This document shows positions 1-8,299 of a DNA stretch of 64,000 bases, one piece after another (position 1 is the first letter of the stretch; the number at the start of each line of letters is the position of its first letter). The stretch lies in NCBI GenBank assembly GCA_963757135.1, contig CAVWQE010000006.1, positions 496,001 to 560,000 on the forward strand, written 5' to 3'. The stretch is from Gp1-AA145 sp963757135. GTDB taxonomy: Bacteria > Acidobacteriota > Terriglobia > Terriglobales > Acidobacteriaceae. Below the pieces are notes generated by a model. It saw nothing but the letters and a program-made list of their open reading frames with translations. It ran no database searches and had not been told where the DNA came from. The position numbers and the translations under genes are program-made.

Positions 1-521
1 CTTTCATGAGGGGAGCTAATGTCAGCCCCGATTCAGACGATCGCTGGAGGTCCATTTGCGAAGTTGCGGCGGAGCTAGGCGTGGGCATGCCGGACAGCCT
101 TGTGGTTCAGCTTGAGAGCGACGACGCCACGCCCCAGTTAGGTTATCCCTTTGCCCAGAAGTTGCTCGCCCGCAAGCGGCCGTTCACGGCTCTGTTTGCG
201 TATAACGATATCTCTGCAATCGGGTCCATCCGGGCGTTTCAAGACGCCGGCCTGCAGGTCCCCAGAGATATTTCTGTGGTGGGCTTCGATGACATCAGCA
301 TTGCTGTGCATAACAACCCAAGTCTTACTACCGTGCGCCAGCCGCTCGAAAAAATGGGTGAAATGGCAGCCCGCACTTTATTGAAACGCCTCGAAGACCA
401 TGGATCTTGGGTGCCCAAGATCGCAATTGAACCCGAATTTGTCGTTCGGGATTCGACCGGCCCAGCACCAACTGAACACACCGTCCCAAACGATGATTAT
501 TTGGCAGCGGATATTGCTTAG
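1..521 (+). CDS. LacI-family transcriptional regulator, C-terminal part (5' end outside window)
   Basis: The reading frame is open from the window edge. It shows the C-terminal half of a LacI/GalR sugar-binding regulator: a segment proposing the next codon (AYNDISAIGSIRAF), the strand VPRDISVVGFDD, and the closing LTTVRQPLEKMGEMAARTLL. These are the family's hallmark effector-domain motifs. Such proteins bind operators through an N-terminal helix-turn-helix, which lies upstream of this window, and sense a small sugar-like ligand. The methionine at position 6 is internal to the domain and is not a credible start. The C-terminal tail of about 25 residues after FVVRDST is not conserved in the family. 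Target genes cannot be inferred from what is visible. Confidence 0.85.
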   Translation, partial: FMRGANVSPDSDDRWRSICEVAAELGVGMPDSLVVQLESDDATPQLGYPFAQKLLARKRPFTALFAYNDISAIGSIRAFQDAGLQVPRDISVVGFDDISIAVHNNPSLTTVRQPLEKMGEMAARTLLKRLEDHGSWVPKIAIEPEFVVRDSTGPAPTEHTVPNDDYLAADIA

Positions 522-702
522 TTTGCAACAATGCCCGCGGTTGACAACCCAGCGTGGGACCGCCCGCACCGTACAAGTAAGAACAAATCGGCTTCAGCGT
601 GCGGCCCAATAATCGGATCGAAATCGGTTTCACGTCGCCGCTACCGGTAAATGTTTCGTTACCAGCAGCAGCGCGAGCCAAACTGAAGCTTCCCGCAGTA
701 CA

Positions 703-2493
703 ATGGCCAAGCTCCTGACATTATTTATATCTATGCCCCGGCGTCCTCTTCTTTCCATCTGCTGTGTCGTGATGCTGTCCGTCGGCTCGCTCTCAGCCCA
801 AAATAACGCTCCCACCACCGCAGTTCCGCAATTTGTGGATGTCGCGCCCGAGGTCGGGGTGACAGGTCCGCATCTGGCCTCCAAAGAGCAGCACTACATC
901 GTCGAATCCATGGGCGGTGGAGTGGGCTTCCTTGACTGCGACAACGACGGCCGGCTCGATATTGTCGTAACCAACGGATCAAGCGTTGACCGCTACCGCG
1001 CCGGAGGCGACCTGATGGTCACGCTTTATCGCCAGGGTGCCGACGGCAAATTCACCAACATCACCGAGCAGGCCGGACTCACCGTGAAGGGCTGGGGCAT
1101 GGGTGTTGCCGTGGCCGATTTCGACAACGACGGCAATCTTGACCTGTTCGTCACCGGCTACGGACACAGCGTTCTCTATCGTGGACTCGGCAATTGCAAG
1201 TTTGAGGATGTCACTGAGAAGGCCGGACTTGGCGGAATTACCGGCCTTGCCACCGGCGCCGCCTGGGGCGATTATGATCGCGACGGCCACGTGGACTTGT
1301 TCGTCTCCCGTTATACCCACGTGGATATGGACCATCTGCCTGCCTTCGGCAGCGACGAAAAATTCTGCCGCTTCAAGGGTGTGCTGGTGCAATGCGGGCC
1401 CTGGGGGATGCCGGGCGAAGGCGATTACCTGTTTCACAATCGCGGTGATGGCACCTTCGAGGATGTCTCAAAAAAAGCGGGCATGGACGATCCCCAGCAC
1501 CGCTTTGGTCTGAGCGCAATCTGGGCTGACTACGACAATGACGGCTGGCCGGATCTGTTCCTTGCCAACGATGCGGGCCCCAATTTCCTTTACCACAACC
1601 GCCACGACGGCACCTTTGATGAGGTCGGGATGCTGGCAGGCGTGGCCCTCGGCGATGACGGCCAGGAACTTGGCTCCATGGGTGTCGATTTCGCCGACTA
1701 CGATCACGACGGCAAGCTCGACCTGTTCGTCACCAACTACACCGATCAGATCGATAACCTCTACCGGAATCTCGGCGGAGGCGCCTTCTCGGATATGTCT
1801 TGGCCCGCGAAAGTGGGCCAGCCAAGTTATCGCTATGTGAAATGGGGCGCCGGTTTCGTAGATTTCGACAACGACGGCTGGGTGGACATATTCGTCAACA
1901 ATGGGCATGTCTATCCTCAGGTGGACGCTATCCCCAACAGCCCCGGGTACAAGGAGCCCATGCAGATGTTCCGTAACCATCACGACGGAACCTTCGAAGA
2001 TATTTCCAAAGCGTCAGGCGTTTTCGGGATGCCGCCCGAATCCCGCCGCGGCGCTGCTTTCGGCGACGTTTATAACGACGGCAATATGGACATTCTGGTG
2101 CTCAACATCGGCCAGCCCCCGTCGCTGCTGATCAATAAGGCCGCCAGCAGCAATCACCGCGTTGCCTTTCACTTGATTGGAACCAAGAGCAATCGTGCCG
2201 CCATCGGCGCGCGCGTCACCATACGCTCCGCCGCAGTCATGCAGTTCAATGAAGTTCGGAGCGGCGGCAGCTATCTCTCGCAGAACGATCTGCGGCTGCA
2301 CTTCGGCCTGGACGCGGCCGACAAGATGGACACGGTGGAAGTGTCGTGGCCGAGCGGCCAGACCGAACTGCTGCGCGATGTTCCCGCCGATTTCATTTAC
2401 ACAATCACCGAGGGCAAGGGGATCACGACTCGCGTCCCGCTGCCTCCGCCGCTCAAGCCGGAACCTCCCGCGGCCCCTACACCCAGCCGTTGA
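703..2493 (+). CDS. Secreted FG-GAP/VCBS repeat protein with C-terminal ASPIC/UnbV domain (CRTAC1-like)
   Basis: About 596 residues. A hydrophobic N-terminus ending in SVGSLSAQ is a signal peptide. An internal ATG at 733 (MPRRPLL) would give a more typical signal sequence and is an equally possible start; neither start has an obvious ribosome binding site. The body carries at least seven calcium-binding-like FG-GAP/VCBS motifs such as DFDNDGNLDLF, DYDRDGHVDLF and DYDNDGWPDLF, which form a beta-propeller. The C-terminal ASPIC/UnbV domain contains RSGGSYLSQNDLRLHFGL and VSWPSG. The family is extracellular and abundant in Acidobacteria and Planctomycetes; it is presumed to act in adhesion or carbohydrate binding, but the function is not established. 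The gene stands alone, followed by transposon debris. Confidence 0.88.
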   Translation: MAKLLTLFISMPRRPLLSICCVVMLSVGSLSAQNNAPTTAVPQFVDVAPEVGVTGPHLASKEQHYIVESMGGGVGFLDCDNDGRLDIVVTNGSSVDRYRAGGDLMVTLYRQGADGKFTNITEQAGLTVKGWGMGVAVADFDNDGNLDLFVTGYGHSVLYRGLGNCKFEDVTEKAGLGGITGLATGAAWGDYDRDGHVDLFVSRYTHVDMDHLPAFGSDEKFCRFKGVLVQCGPWGMPGEGDYLFHNRGDGTFEDVSKKAGMDDPQHRFGLSAIWADYDNDGWPDLFLANDAGPNFLYHNRHDGTFDEVGMLAGVALGDDGQELGSMGVDFADYDHDGKLDLFVTNYTDQIDNLYRNLGGGAFSDMSWPAKVGQPSYRYVKWGAGFVDFDNDGWVDIFVNNGHVYPQVDAIPNSPGYKEPMQMFRNHHDGTFEDISKASGVFGMPPESRRGAAFGDVYNDGNMDILVLNIGQPPSLLINKAASSNHRVAFHLIGTKSNRAAIGARVTIRSAAVMQFNEVRSGGSYLSQNDLRLHFGLDAADKMDTVEVSWPSGQTELLRDVPADFIYTITEGKGITTRVPLPPPLKPEPPAAPTPSR

Positions 2494-2538
2494 TCTTGGT
2501 CGAACTGTTTGGCTGAGTGCAAGAGACGGTCGGCGGAC

Positions 2539-2770
2539 AAAAGAAGCCCTTTCACGACAAAACCATCGTGGTCACTCGCTGCGGCCGCATCTGTCTGGGC
2601 AACAACAAAGATTAACTTCAGCCAGCTCTTTGCCCAGCCAGGCGGTCGGCATCAAGGAAGTCCACGACTGGCTGGTCAGCTTCATGGATTATGATCTGGG
2701 TTACTTTGACTTGGAGACAAGAGTTCTGGAACCGATCGAGAATCCCTTCGGTCCAAAGTGTTACCCATGT
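2539..2770 (+). pseudogene. Remnant of a transposase C-terminus (IS481-like), frameshifted
   Basis: Three reading frames read in series give a recognisable transposase tail: PFHDKTIVVTRCGRICLGNN, then KINFSQLFA, then GIKEVHDWLVSFMDYDLGYF followed by EPIENPFGPK. At least two small indels separate the pieces. The pattern RCGRIC, KINFS, WLVSF.DYDLGYFD, EP..NPFGPK matches the C-terminal extension of a widespread group of rve-type (IS481-like) transposases; this is from memory of the family, not a search. Just downstream the DNA repeats gttacccatgtgaccggtac and a second ..taacccatgt.. copy, which looks like the matching element end. Nothing N-terminal remains. The remnant lies immediately outside the tRNA-Pro attachment site. 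Confidence 0.65.
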
Positions 2771-2819
2771 GACCGGTACATTCTGTAACCCATGTTTCCG
2801 GGCTGGACCATTGAGGTTA

Positions 2820-2857
<38 letters not shown>

Positions 2858-2864
<7 letters not shown>

Positions 2865-2978
2865 ACAACCACGGAAATGCTATCTCATTGATTCGCTTAG
2901 CTTGGCTCTGCGTCATAGACCCTCTTTTTACCCGGTTTTCGGGCCTTAATTGACCCAAGTTTGACCCAAGTTTTTCTC
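2858..2978. repeat. About 120-bp direct repeat, copy 1 (second copy 3937-4058)
   Basis: Starting at the tRNA anticodon-loop heptamer TCCCGAA, the sequence continues acaaccac.gaaatgctatc and ends in two tandem TTGACCCAAGT units. It recurs nearly identically at 3937-4058. The tandem TTGACCCAAG motifs resemble integrase arm-type sites, or the 3' end of an integrase gene: a diverged version (CGACCCAAGTTGACTCAAG) sits in the integrase remnant near 10103. It most likely marks the element-side arm of an attachment site. Confidence 0.8.
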
Positions 2979-3137
2979 TCGGTTTTTCGGTTAGGGGTCG
3001 GCGTTGACAATGGCAGCGGATGAGGCTAGCGTCGGGGTAGAGCGGTTATCGCTAGTCACTCATTCAGGTCCTCTGAACTAAGTCAGCCCATCTGAAATTT
3101 TCCTCTTAGATCACTCATCAACTCATGGAGGTTGACT

Positions 3138-3458
3138 ATGTTTGTACGCAATGTTGCCATTCACCTGAAACCTAACGCCCTCGGCGAGTTCACCCAGATT
3201 CTCGACAACGAAGTGCTGCCCATTCTGCGAAAGCAGACTGGCTTTCGGGATGAAATCGCCTTTTCCACTACACCGACCGGGATGGATGTGATCGCGATCA
3301 GTTTGTGGGACACCAAGAAGCAAGCGGAAGCATACGACGCGACGGGGTACCCCGAGGTACTGAAGAGTCTGAATAAGGTGCTGGACGGGGCTCCAAAACT
3401 CCACTTCTCGGACGTAATTAGCTCGACTCTTCACAAGAACGCCGCCATTGCGGCATGA
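3138..3458 (+). CDS. Small antibiotic-biosynthesis-monooxygenase-like (ABM, ferredoxin-fold) protein
   Basis: About 106 residues. ATG at 3138 is preceded by GGAGG at 3128-3132, a good ribosome binding site, so it is preferred over the TTG at 3132 that overlaps that site. The sequence pattern MFVRNVAIHLKPN, then LPILRKQTGFRDEIAF, then VIAISLWDTKKQAEAY resembles ABM-type dimeric alpha/beta-barrel proteins (a strand, a helix, a GF.. turn, and a W-containing strand). Some ABM proteins are cofactor-free monooxygenases or haem-degrading enzymes, but no catalytic residues can be assigned here. It lies inside island A, upstream of another small gene with its own Shine-Dalgarno, probably co-transcribed. 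The assignment rests on pattern only. Confidence 0.7.
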   Translation: MFVRNVAIHLKPNALGEFTQILDNEVLPILRKQTGFRDEIAFSTTPTGMDVIAISLWDTKKQAEAYDATGYPEVLKSLNKVLDGAPKLHFSDVISSTLHKNAAIAA

Positions 3459-3530
3459 GCCGGCTGTCAATTTGGTTCGGGGCGGCTACACAGCCGCCTC
3501 AGTTCCTACTCACATCCCAGGAGTTTAGTA

Positions 3531-3767
3531 ATGAACATTCCCCATTGGAAAAAGTCGTATACGGGCGTTCTGTTCGAGCGTGATCAGTCCAAAGTAGCGA
3601 CAACAATCGTTTCTGCGCGGCATGTGATGCGAGAGCGACTGCGAGAACTGCACCGGGACGGACAGGATATCGAGGAGCGGAAAGCACTTGATGCTGCGCT
3701 CTGCAACATCGAGGCGTTGCATCGCTGCCTCAACTCCACGAAGGAGCAAATTGATCTTGCTGCATAA
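3531..3767 (+). CDS. Small hypothetical protein, charged helical
   Basis: 78 residues, starting MNIPHWKKSYTGVLFE. ATG at 3531 follows an AGGAG motif about ten bases upstream. The rest is rich in Glu, Arg and Leu and looks wholly alpha-helical (RHVMRERLRELHRDGQDIEE). No domain is recognised. It follows the ABM-like gene by 72 bases in the same direction and may share a transcript. The predicted soluble helix-bundle character suits a small regulatory or partner protein, but nothing in the sequence says so directly. Confidence 0.6.
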   Translation: MNIPHWKKSYTGVLFERDQSKVATTIVSARHVMRERLRELHRDGQDIEERKALDAALCNIEALHRCLNSTKEQIDLAA

Positions 3768-3936
3768 TAAGGTGGGCGAGATCAAATCTGGATAGGAAAC
3801 CAGACGTTCCTAAGTCACAAAAGATCGACAATCGCGATGCGCCGGGCCTGCGTTTCCGTTCGCTTAATTGACCCAAGTAGTCCCAACTAGAAAGTAAGTT
3901 GTTGGATTGATTGGGATTGACGTGAGTCGTTATTTC

Positions 3937-4058
3937 TCCCGAAACAACCACCGAAATGCTATCTCATTGATTCGCTTAGCTTGGCTCTGCGTCAAACACC
4001 CTGGTTTTACCCCGTTTTCGGGCCTTAATTGACCCAAGTTTGACCCAAGTTTTTTCTC
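3937..4058. repeat. About 120-bp direct repeat, copy 2
   Basis: This repeats 2858-2978, again beginning exactly with TCCCGAA followed by acaaccac and ending with two TTGACCCAAG units and a T-run. Here the left flank is not tRNA sequence, so this copy looks like an attachment half-site captured inside the island. A third lone ttgacccaagt occurs near 3869. The segment between the copies (about 2979-3936) could be a small nested unit. Confidence 0.8.
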
Positions 4059-4144
4059 GTATTTCGAGTCCTGAGAGCCGCCTCTAGGCGGTCGAATTCC
4101 GAATGCCTCAAGCTACATTGTTGGTGTCGAACTCACTAGTGTTT

Positions 4145-5650
4145 TCAGGAGAGGTTATATTGCTCTCGTAGTATTTTCATCGCGTAGTTGTCTTCCAGGT
4201 TCTTGGCATAGGCCAGCACTCCTGATCCATCTTCCCAGTCGAACTGAAACTTCTTGATCTCGCTTTTCTTGTTCTTTAAGTACGCGAGTGCCTCCGAGGA
4301 AAATGTGCTCGTGGTCCGAAATTGAAAGATCACTTCTTTGGTTTGATAGAACCTGTCGAATTCCATCGAAGCACGAATCGTCGGAACCTTTGTTTGAAGC
4401 CACTTTTCTACTTCCTCTTCCTCCACCGCATTGCCGACGTAGCCTTTGCACTCACACGCGACAACCTGCGTACCTTTAATAGCCAAAATATCGATCTCTG
4501 CGACGCGTTTAGAAATTGGGTCCCGGCGCAAATCACCAATGGACAGTAGATTCCAGCCATGAACCCTCATGAGATGCGCCTGGAGCAACTCAAACAGTGG
4601 TCCTTTGAGATTTAGACTTGCGCCTTTAAGAGCGTCCAATTTTAAAAACAGCTGACTAACGAGAGTGGGATCGGAGCTTATAGCGGCCGCAGCGTTTGAG
4701 AGTACTTGAATGAGCTGAGTGATTCCTTCCGCCACCTCGCGTCCAAACAGCGTTTCAGTGGTCACGAACAGCAGCCCCTTGTTTCGTCCAGCCCTCAACG
4801 CGTCTTCTCTAAAGCGGTTGGCGATTAACATGGCAACAAATGCCGAAGGCTGACGGTTCATAGTGTCCGTTTTACGGAAAAAGTACTCTACGTCCGCAGG
4901 CTCTACATCACGTCCGAGCAACACATCCGCAACCACGAATCCGGCCAGTGGTTTTCTTTCTTTAGTCAGGCGCCTCAGTGGTTGCAGATAGGACGGAGCG
5001 CTCAAGTCCCATTTAAATTGGCCGAATTTTGGCTGTTTGCGCAAGTTACGGGTGTGAATACTGTTCGCGCTGCCCAATCCTGTGTTACGAATCCACTCCT
5101 TCAGCCCGCTCAAGATGATCTCTTCCGCAATCACGCTTGCCCTCAACATACTCGGCTTCGGCAGCGTCAACTCCGGAAGGGCTCCGTCTGTGATCTTCAC
5201 GCAAGCACCGAGGTCTGAATGTTCTACGATTTCAAACAATCCAATACCGACCAGCTGTTTGAGGACTGTTGAGCTGCTTATATGTTTAGACAACCTTTCT
5301 GGGCTTCCGCTCACGATGTCGAAGTACGGAAGGGGAATCATTGCGCCGCGCGCAATCAAGGACTGCAATGCTAAACCGTAAACCGAATTGGTGATCTTAA
5401 AGGCTCGAATCAGCCCTTCCCAATACGGGCCTTGTTTATAGTGTTCAGGCAAGTAGAGAAACTGCTGATTGTGAGTAAATCGAATCCGGTCGAAACGATA
5501 GATGCTCTGTCTACTCCGCTCAATCATCTTGCGAGCGCTTGCGGGGCTGGCCCCCTTGGAAACGAGAAAGGCTGTTGCTTCCGAGGAAAGACAGGGGCCA
5601 TTTGTATGAAGGAAGGACACGAGCGAGTCGCTTCGGATGCTCTTTGTCAC
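4145..5650 (-). CDS. Winged-helix plus PD-(D/E)XK nuclease-like protein (putative defence-associated)
   Basis: 501 residues, GTG start at 5650 (MTKSIRSDSLVSF), placed a few bases after a good promoter. The N-terminus (LVSFLHTNGPCLSSEATAF, then RKMIERSRQSIYRF) resembles the winged-helix head of AbiEi-type or restriction-associated proteins. The middle has no recognised domain. The C-terminal part has EIDILAIKGTQVVACECKG, which fits the D...(D/E)xK core of PD-(D/E)XK nucleases (Asp of EID, Glu and Lys of ECK), preceded by a helix with Glu (GPLFELLQAHL). It therefore may be a DNA-cleaving effector. It lies beside the subtilase/AAA pair in the same direction but has its own promoter and a 243-bp gap, so it may or may not belong to that system. 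Active function is an inference. Confidence 0.65.
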   Translation of the reverse strand: MTKSIRSDSLVSFLHTNGPCLSSEATAFLVSKGASPASARKMIERSRQSIYRFDRIRFTHNQQFLYLPEHYKQGPYWEGLIRAFKITNSVYGLALQSLIARGAMIPLPYFDIVSGSPERLSKHISSSTVLKQLVGIGLFEIVEHSDLGACVKITDGALPELTLPKPSMLRASVIAEEIILSGLKEWIRNTGLGSANSIHTRNLRKQPKFGQFKWDLSAPSYLQPLRRLTKERKPLAGFVVADVLLGRDVEPADVEYFFRKTDTMNRQPSAFVAMLIANRFREDALRAGRNKGLLFVTTETLFGREVAEGITQLIQVLSNAAAAISSDPTLVSQLFLKLDALKGASLNLKGPLFELLQAHLMRVHGWNLLSIGDLRRDPISKRVAEIDILAIKGTQVVACECKGYVGNAVEEEEVEKWLQTKVPTIRASMEFDRFYQTKEVIFQFRTTSTFSSEALAYLKNKKSEIKKFQFDWEDGSGVLAYAKNLEDNYAMKILREQYNLS

Positions 5651-5662
5651 ACTGCGCTATTT

Positions 5663-5690
5663 ATAATATACTCTATAAAGTGTTGTCCAA
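5663..5690 (-). promoter_or_regulatory. Promoter of the nuclease-like gene, near-leaderless
   Basis: On the minus strand, -35 TTGGAC (5685-5690), a 16-base spacer and -10 TATTAT (5663-5668) lie just 12 bases upstream of the GTG at 5650, leaving a leader of about six bases or none. An inverted TTTATA/TATAAA pair spans the spacer and could be an operator. Confidence 0.6.
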
Positions 5691-5893
5691 TTAAAAAGTA
5701 AGGCATTGTATTCAATAAGTTACCTAAAATTAATGTCACAGACAACTTCAGTGATACAAGCGGAGCATTCACTTCCCATCCAGTTTACGTTCGATCCAAC
5801 GATTACTTTTCGAATCGGAGTAGATGATTTCCAGGTCGCGACAGTTTTTTCGTTGCCATTCTCTATGCCGATGTGCCAGGCGACTGAGAAGGA

Positions 5894-8299
5894 CTACGGA
5901 CGGATTTGGATTCGAACCCTTGCTTCAATCTCTTCGTGGATCGGAATCGCGGCTCCCATTACTTCGATTGAAATAGCTACTGCATAGCGCTGGGAAAAAC
6001 CTTCATCTTGTCGTTCTTTCGAAAGCCAACCTCGTCTTCCTATCACTGCCAAATATAGTTCGTCAGCAAAATCGGCGGCTGTTGCCTCAAACCAGTCCTT
6101 TTGCGCCGTGCCACGTGTTCTTAAGCGTTTGCCGATCGTCCAGTTCCAATCTCCTATAGGTTGTTCTTCAATCTGTTCTTCGTCTTCGTCCGAGCGTTTC
6201 GTTGCACACCTTTGGCGAAACTGCTGTAAAGTCTCGTCTCGCTTCGAAACACTCCATTCCAAAATAGTGCCGCGATATTTAGCGTTTGTTTTGCGTACAG
6301 GAGGTCGATAGCTGAGACATATTGAGACGCGGAGCATGACTTCGGGATTTGCTTCGAATAGGTTCGTCGGGAAAGGGATCCTGAAGAATTGAGCATGTCC
6401 GATGCGGATTTCGTCCTCAATAATTATGAGGCAACGTTCCCCTCCCGGACGAAGAGCACGTTCCGCTCTGGGTACCCCGTAACCGAAGATTCGCACAGTC
6501 TCTACCACGCTGTTGAGTCGTTGTGGCCAGATGGCACTCCCCACCACTAGGGCTCTAATTAGATCGACTGATGCGTCGGGAAGCTCTTCGGCGATCCGCC
6601 CGCAGAGGTGAGATACCTTTGCCGCCGCGTAACTGGTTCCAGTTGTGAAACGAACAAGGCGCCCTTGTGTTGCGTAAAAGGCGTTCGCGACAGCGACATC
6701 GCTGTACTGCGGTCTCGTTGTCACTAGCCGGTCTCCATCATCTATGTACCAGTTACCACCTTCTTCCACCACTTCAGGTTTAATTTCGTTAAGAAAACCA
6801 AAACCGCTGCGGGTAAACGGTGATGCCGAATTATCTTGTGCTATCGGTGCGTAGCCCAAGGCTTGCGCGTAATGGAAATTTGCGCGGGCTGTAGGAACAT
6901 AAGCGCCTACCGTGATCACGCTTATCGCTTGCGACGGATTTCGAAGACGACATCGTTCTTCCAATATGTAGTTGGGATGTCCCGGTTGTATCGTCCACTG
7001 TCCAACCTGCGCAAGCGTTGGCGTTATTTGACCGTCAATATTGCCGCTCGACACTATGAATAAGAATCCAGGCCCCCCGTTATCAAACATGAGATCATCA
7101 AAAGTTTCGGCCCAGACCGACATTCTCGTTTTGTTGAATGGAGCACGGCTAGCAATTGAATGATTCAGGACGCGTGAATTGTGTTCCTGCAAAGCATAGG
7201 TTGTGATCGAAGGAAGGATCTCGTGCGCAACAGTTGTATTTGAGATCGAGGTTTGGTCGTTCATGAGCCTGGCCAAAAGGACACGAACCGGCTTACTCGG
7301 ATCACGCGGTTCGAGTAGCGCTTCTCGTAACGAGCCCAACGCAACAATACTCGTGACTGCAGTACCGTGCCCATCTTGACCTCCGTCAAGCGTTGTACCG
7401 CCGATAAAGGATCGATGTCTCTGATTTCGAATTGCAGGCTCAATCAGCGGTTGCTGTGGGATGATTCCCGCGTCAATAACGGTAACGACTGGGTCGGTTA
7501 ATGGAGGAATTTGGAAATCGGGAAGATTTGGCTCGCGAATATTGAGGAGTTCTATACCCTCTCGTTCTACGACCGGCGGCAAATCGATAAAGCTGACGAA
7601 TGGATGGAAATTCAACATGTCCGTGAGTAGCACGCCAGGAGCTCGTACTCGGTACACAGCATAGTCATTGCCAATTCGAGCGCCATTTCCCACTATTTGT
7701 GCTCCGCCTTCGTGCAAATAGGTATTGAACTCATCGCGGCGCTGTTCTCCATCCTCCGCTTCGCGCCCTGCTGCGATTTCAACATCCACGAAATAGCTCG
7801 CGGCTGGCTCGATGACTGTGAGCGCAAGTTCGTCCCCCATTTTGTCGAGGTTTCGAGCCCGTGTGACTTCTTCTAAATTGAACACCGGCCGCACCCCTGG
7901 CTTACGACGTCCGCTTCGTGTGCGATCATCCTGTCTGAAATGGTTAATCACGGCATCCAGTGATTGAGCGTTAGTATCGCGAGTAAGCGCGACTAAGGAA
8001 CCGTCACGTCTCTGCTCTATGATTTCTAATTTCCAACCCTTAGGAATGGCTTCCCGTTCAAGTAGTGGCTTTCCGGATGGCGTTGTGGCGGTTTTCAGGA
8101 TGAGCTGTATTTTGTCGGGAAGAGGGGGTAAGTCAGCTGGACGGTTAGCTTTCGTGGTTTCGTATTCGCGTACTGCCTCTCTAAGCTCTCGCCTTAGTAA
8201 GCCTCCGTGTCGGGCCTGATTGCGAACAGGTAGCTCTTTATTTCGACCCGTGGCGTGGCGCTCTTCGTCGCGAAATCGAACCAATCTTATGTGCGGCAT
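5894..8299 (-). CDS. ietS: IetS-like subtilase (S8 serine peptidase), partner of IetA
   Basis: 801 residues. The subtilisin triad is visible: Asp276 (VTVIDAG), His311 (GQDGHGTAV) and Ser556 (TTGTSYAAAK), with the oxyanion Asn420 (VSSGNIDG). The first 250 residues are a non-catalytic N-terminal region rich in charge, and about 200 residues follow the catalytic serine. There is no signal peptide, so it acts in the cytoplasm. Its ATG directly abuts the TAA of the AAA-ATPase gene (TAA then ATG, no gap), so translation is coupled. This ATPase-subtilase order matches IetA/IetS, first described as a plasmid stability toxin-antitoxin pair on the Agrobacterium pTiC58 plasmid and later reported as an anti-phage system. 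In that system IetS is the toxic protease. The identification comes from domain architecture and adjacency. Confidence 0.85.
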   Translation of the reverse strand: MPHIRLVRFRDEERHATGRNKELPVRNQARHGGLLRRELREAVREYETTKANRPADLPPLPDKIQLILKTATTPSGKPLLEREAIPKGWKLEIIEQRRDGSLVALTRDTNAQSLDAVINHFRQDDRTRSGRRKPGVRPVFNLEEVTRARNLDKMGDELALTVIEPAASYFVDVEIAAGREAEDGEQRRDEFNTYLHEGGAQIVGNGARIGNDYAVYRVRAPGVLLTDMLNFHPFVSFIDLPPVVEREGIELLNIREPNLPDFQIPPLTDPVVTVIDAGIIPQQPLIEPAIRNQRHRSFIGGTTLDGGQDGHGTAVTSIVALGSLREALLEPRDPSKPVRVLLARLMNDQTSISNTTVAHEILPSITTYALQEHNSRVLNHSIASRAPFNKTRMSVWAETFDDLMFDNGGPGFLFIVSSGNIDGQITPTLAQVGQWTIQPGHPNYILEERCRLRNPSQAISVITVGAYVPTARANFHYAQALGYAPIAQDNSASPFTRSGFGFLNEIKPEVVEEGGNWYIDDGDRLVTTRPQYSDVAVANAFYATQGRLVRFTTGTSYAAAKVSHLCGRIAEELPDASVDLIRALVVGSAIWPQRLNSVVETVRIFGYGVPRAERALRPGGERCLIIIEDEIRIGHAQFFRIPFPTNLFEANPEVMLRVSICLSYRPPVRKTNAKYRGTILEWSVSKRDETLQQFRQRCATKRSDEDEEQIEEQPIGDWNWTIGKRLRTRGTAQKDWFEATAADFADELYLAVIGRRGWLSKERQDEGFSQRYAVAISIEVMGAAIPIHEEIEARVRIQIRP

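Noticed and set aside
5706..5987. Small + strand gene between the nuclease and subtilase genes
   Set aside because: It overlaps the 3' end of ietS, has no ribosome binding site and has no recognisable features.
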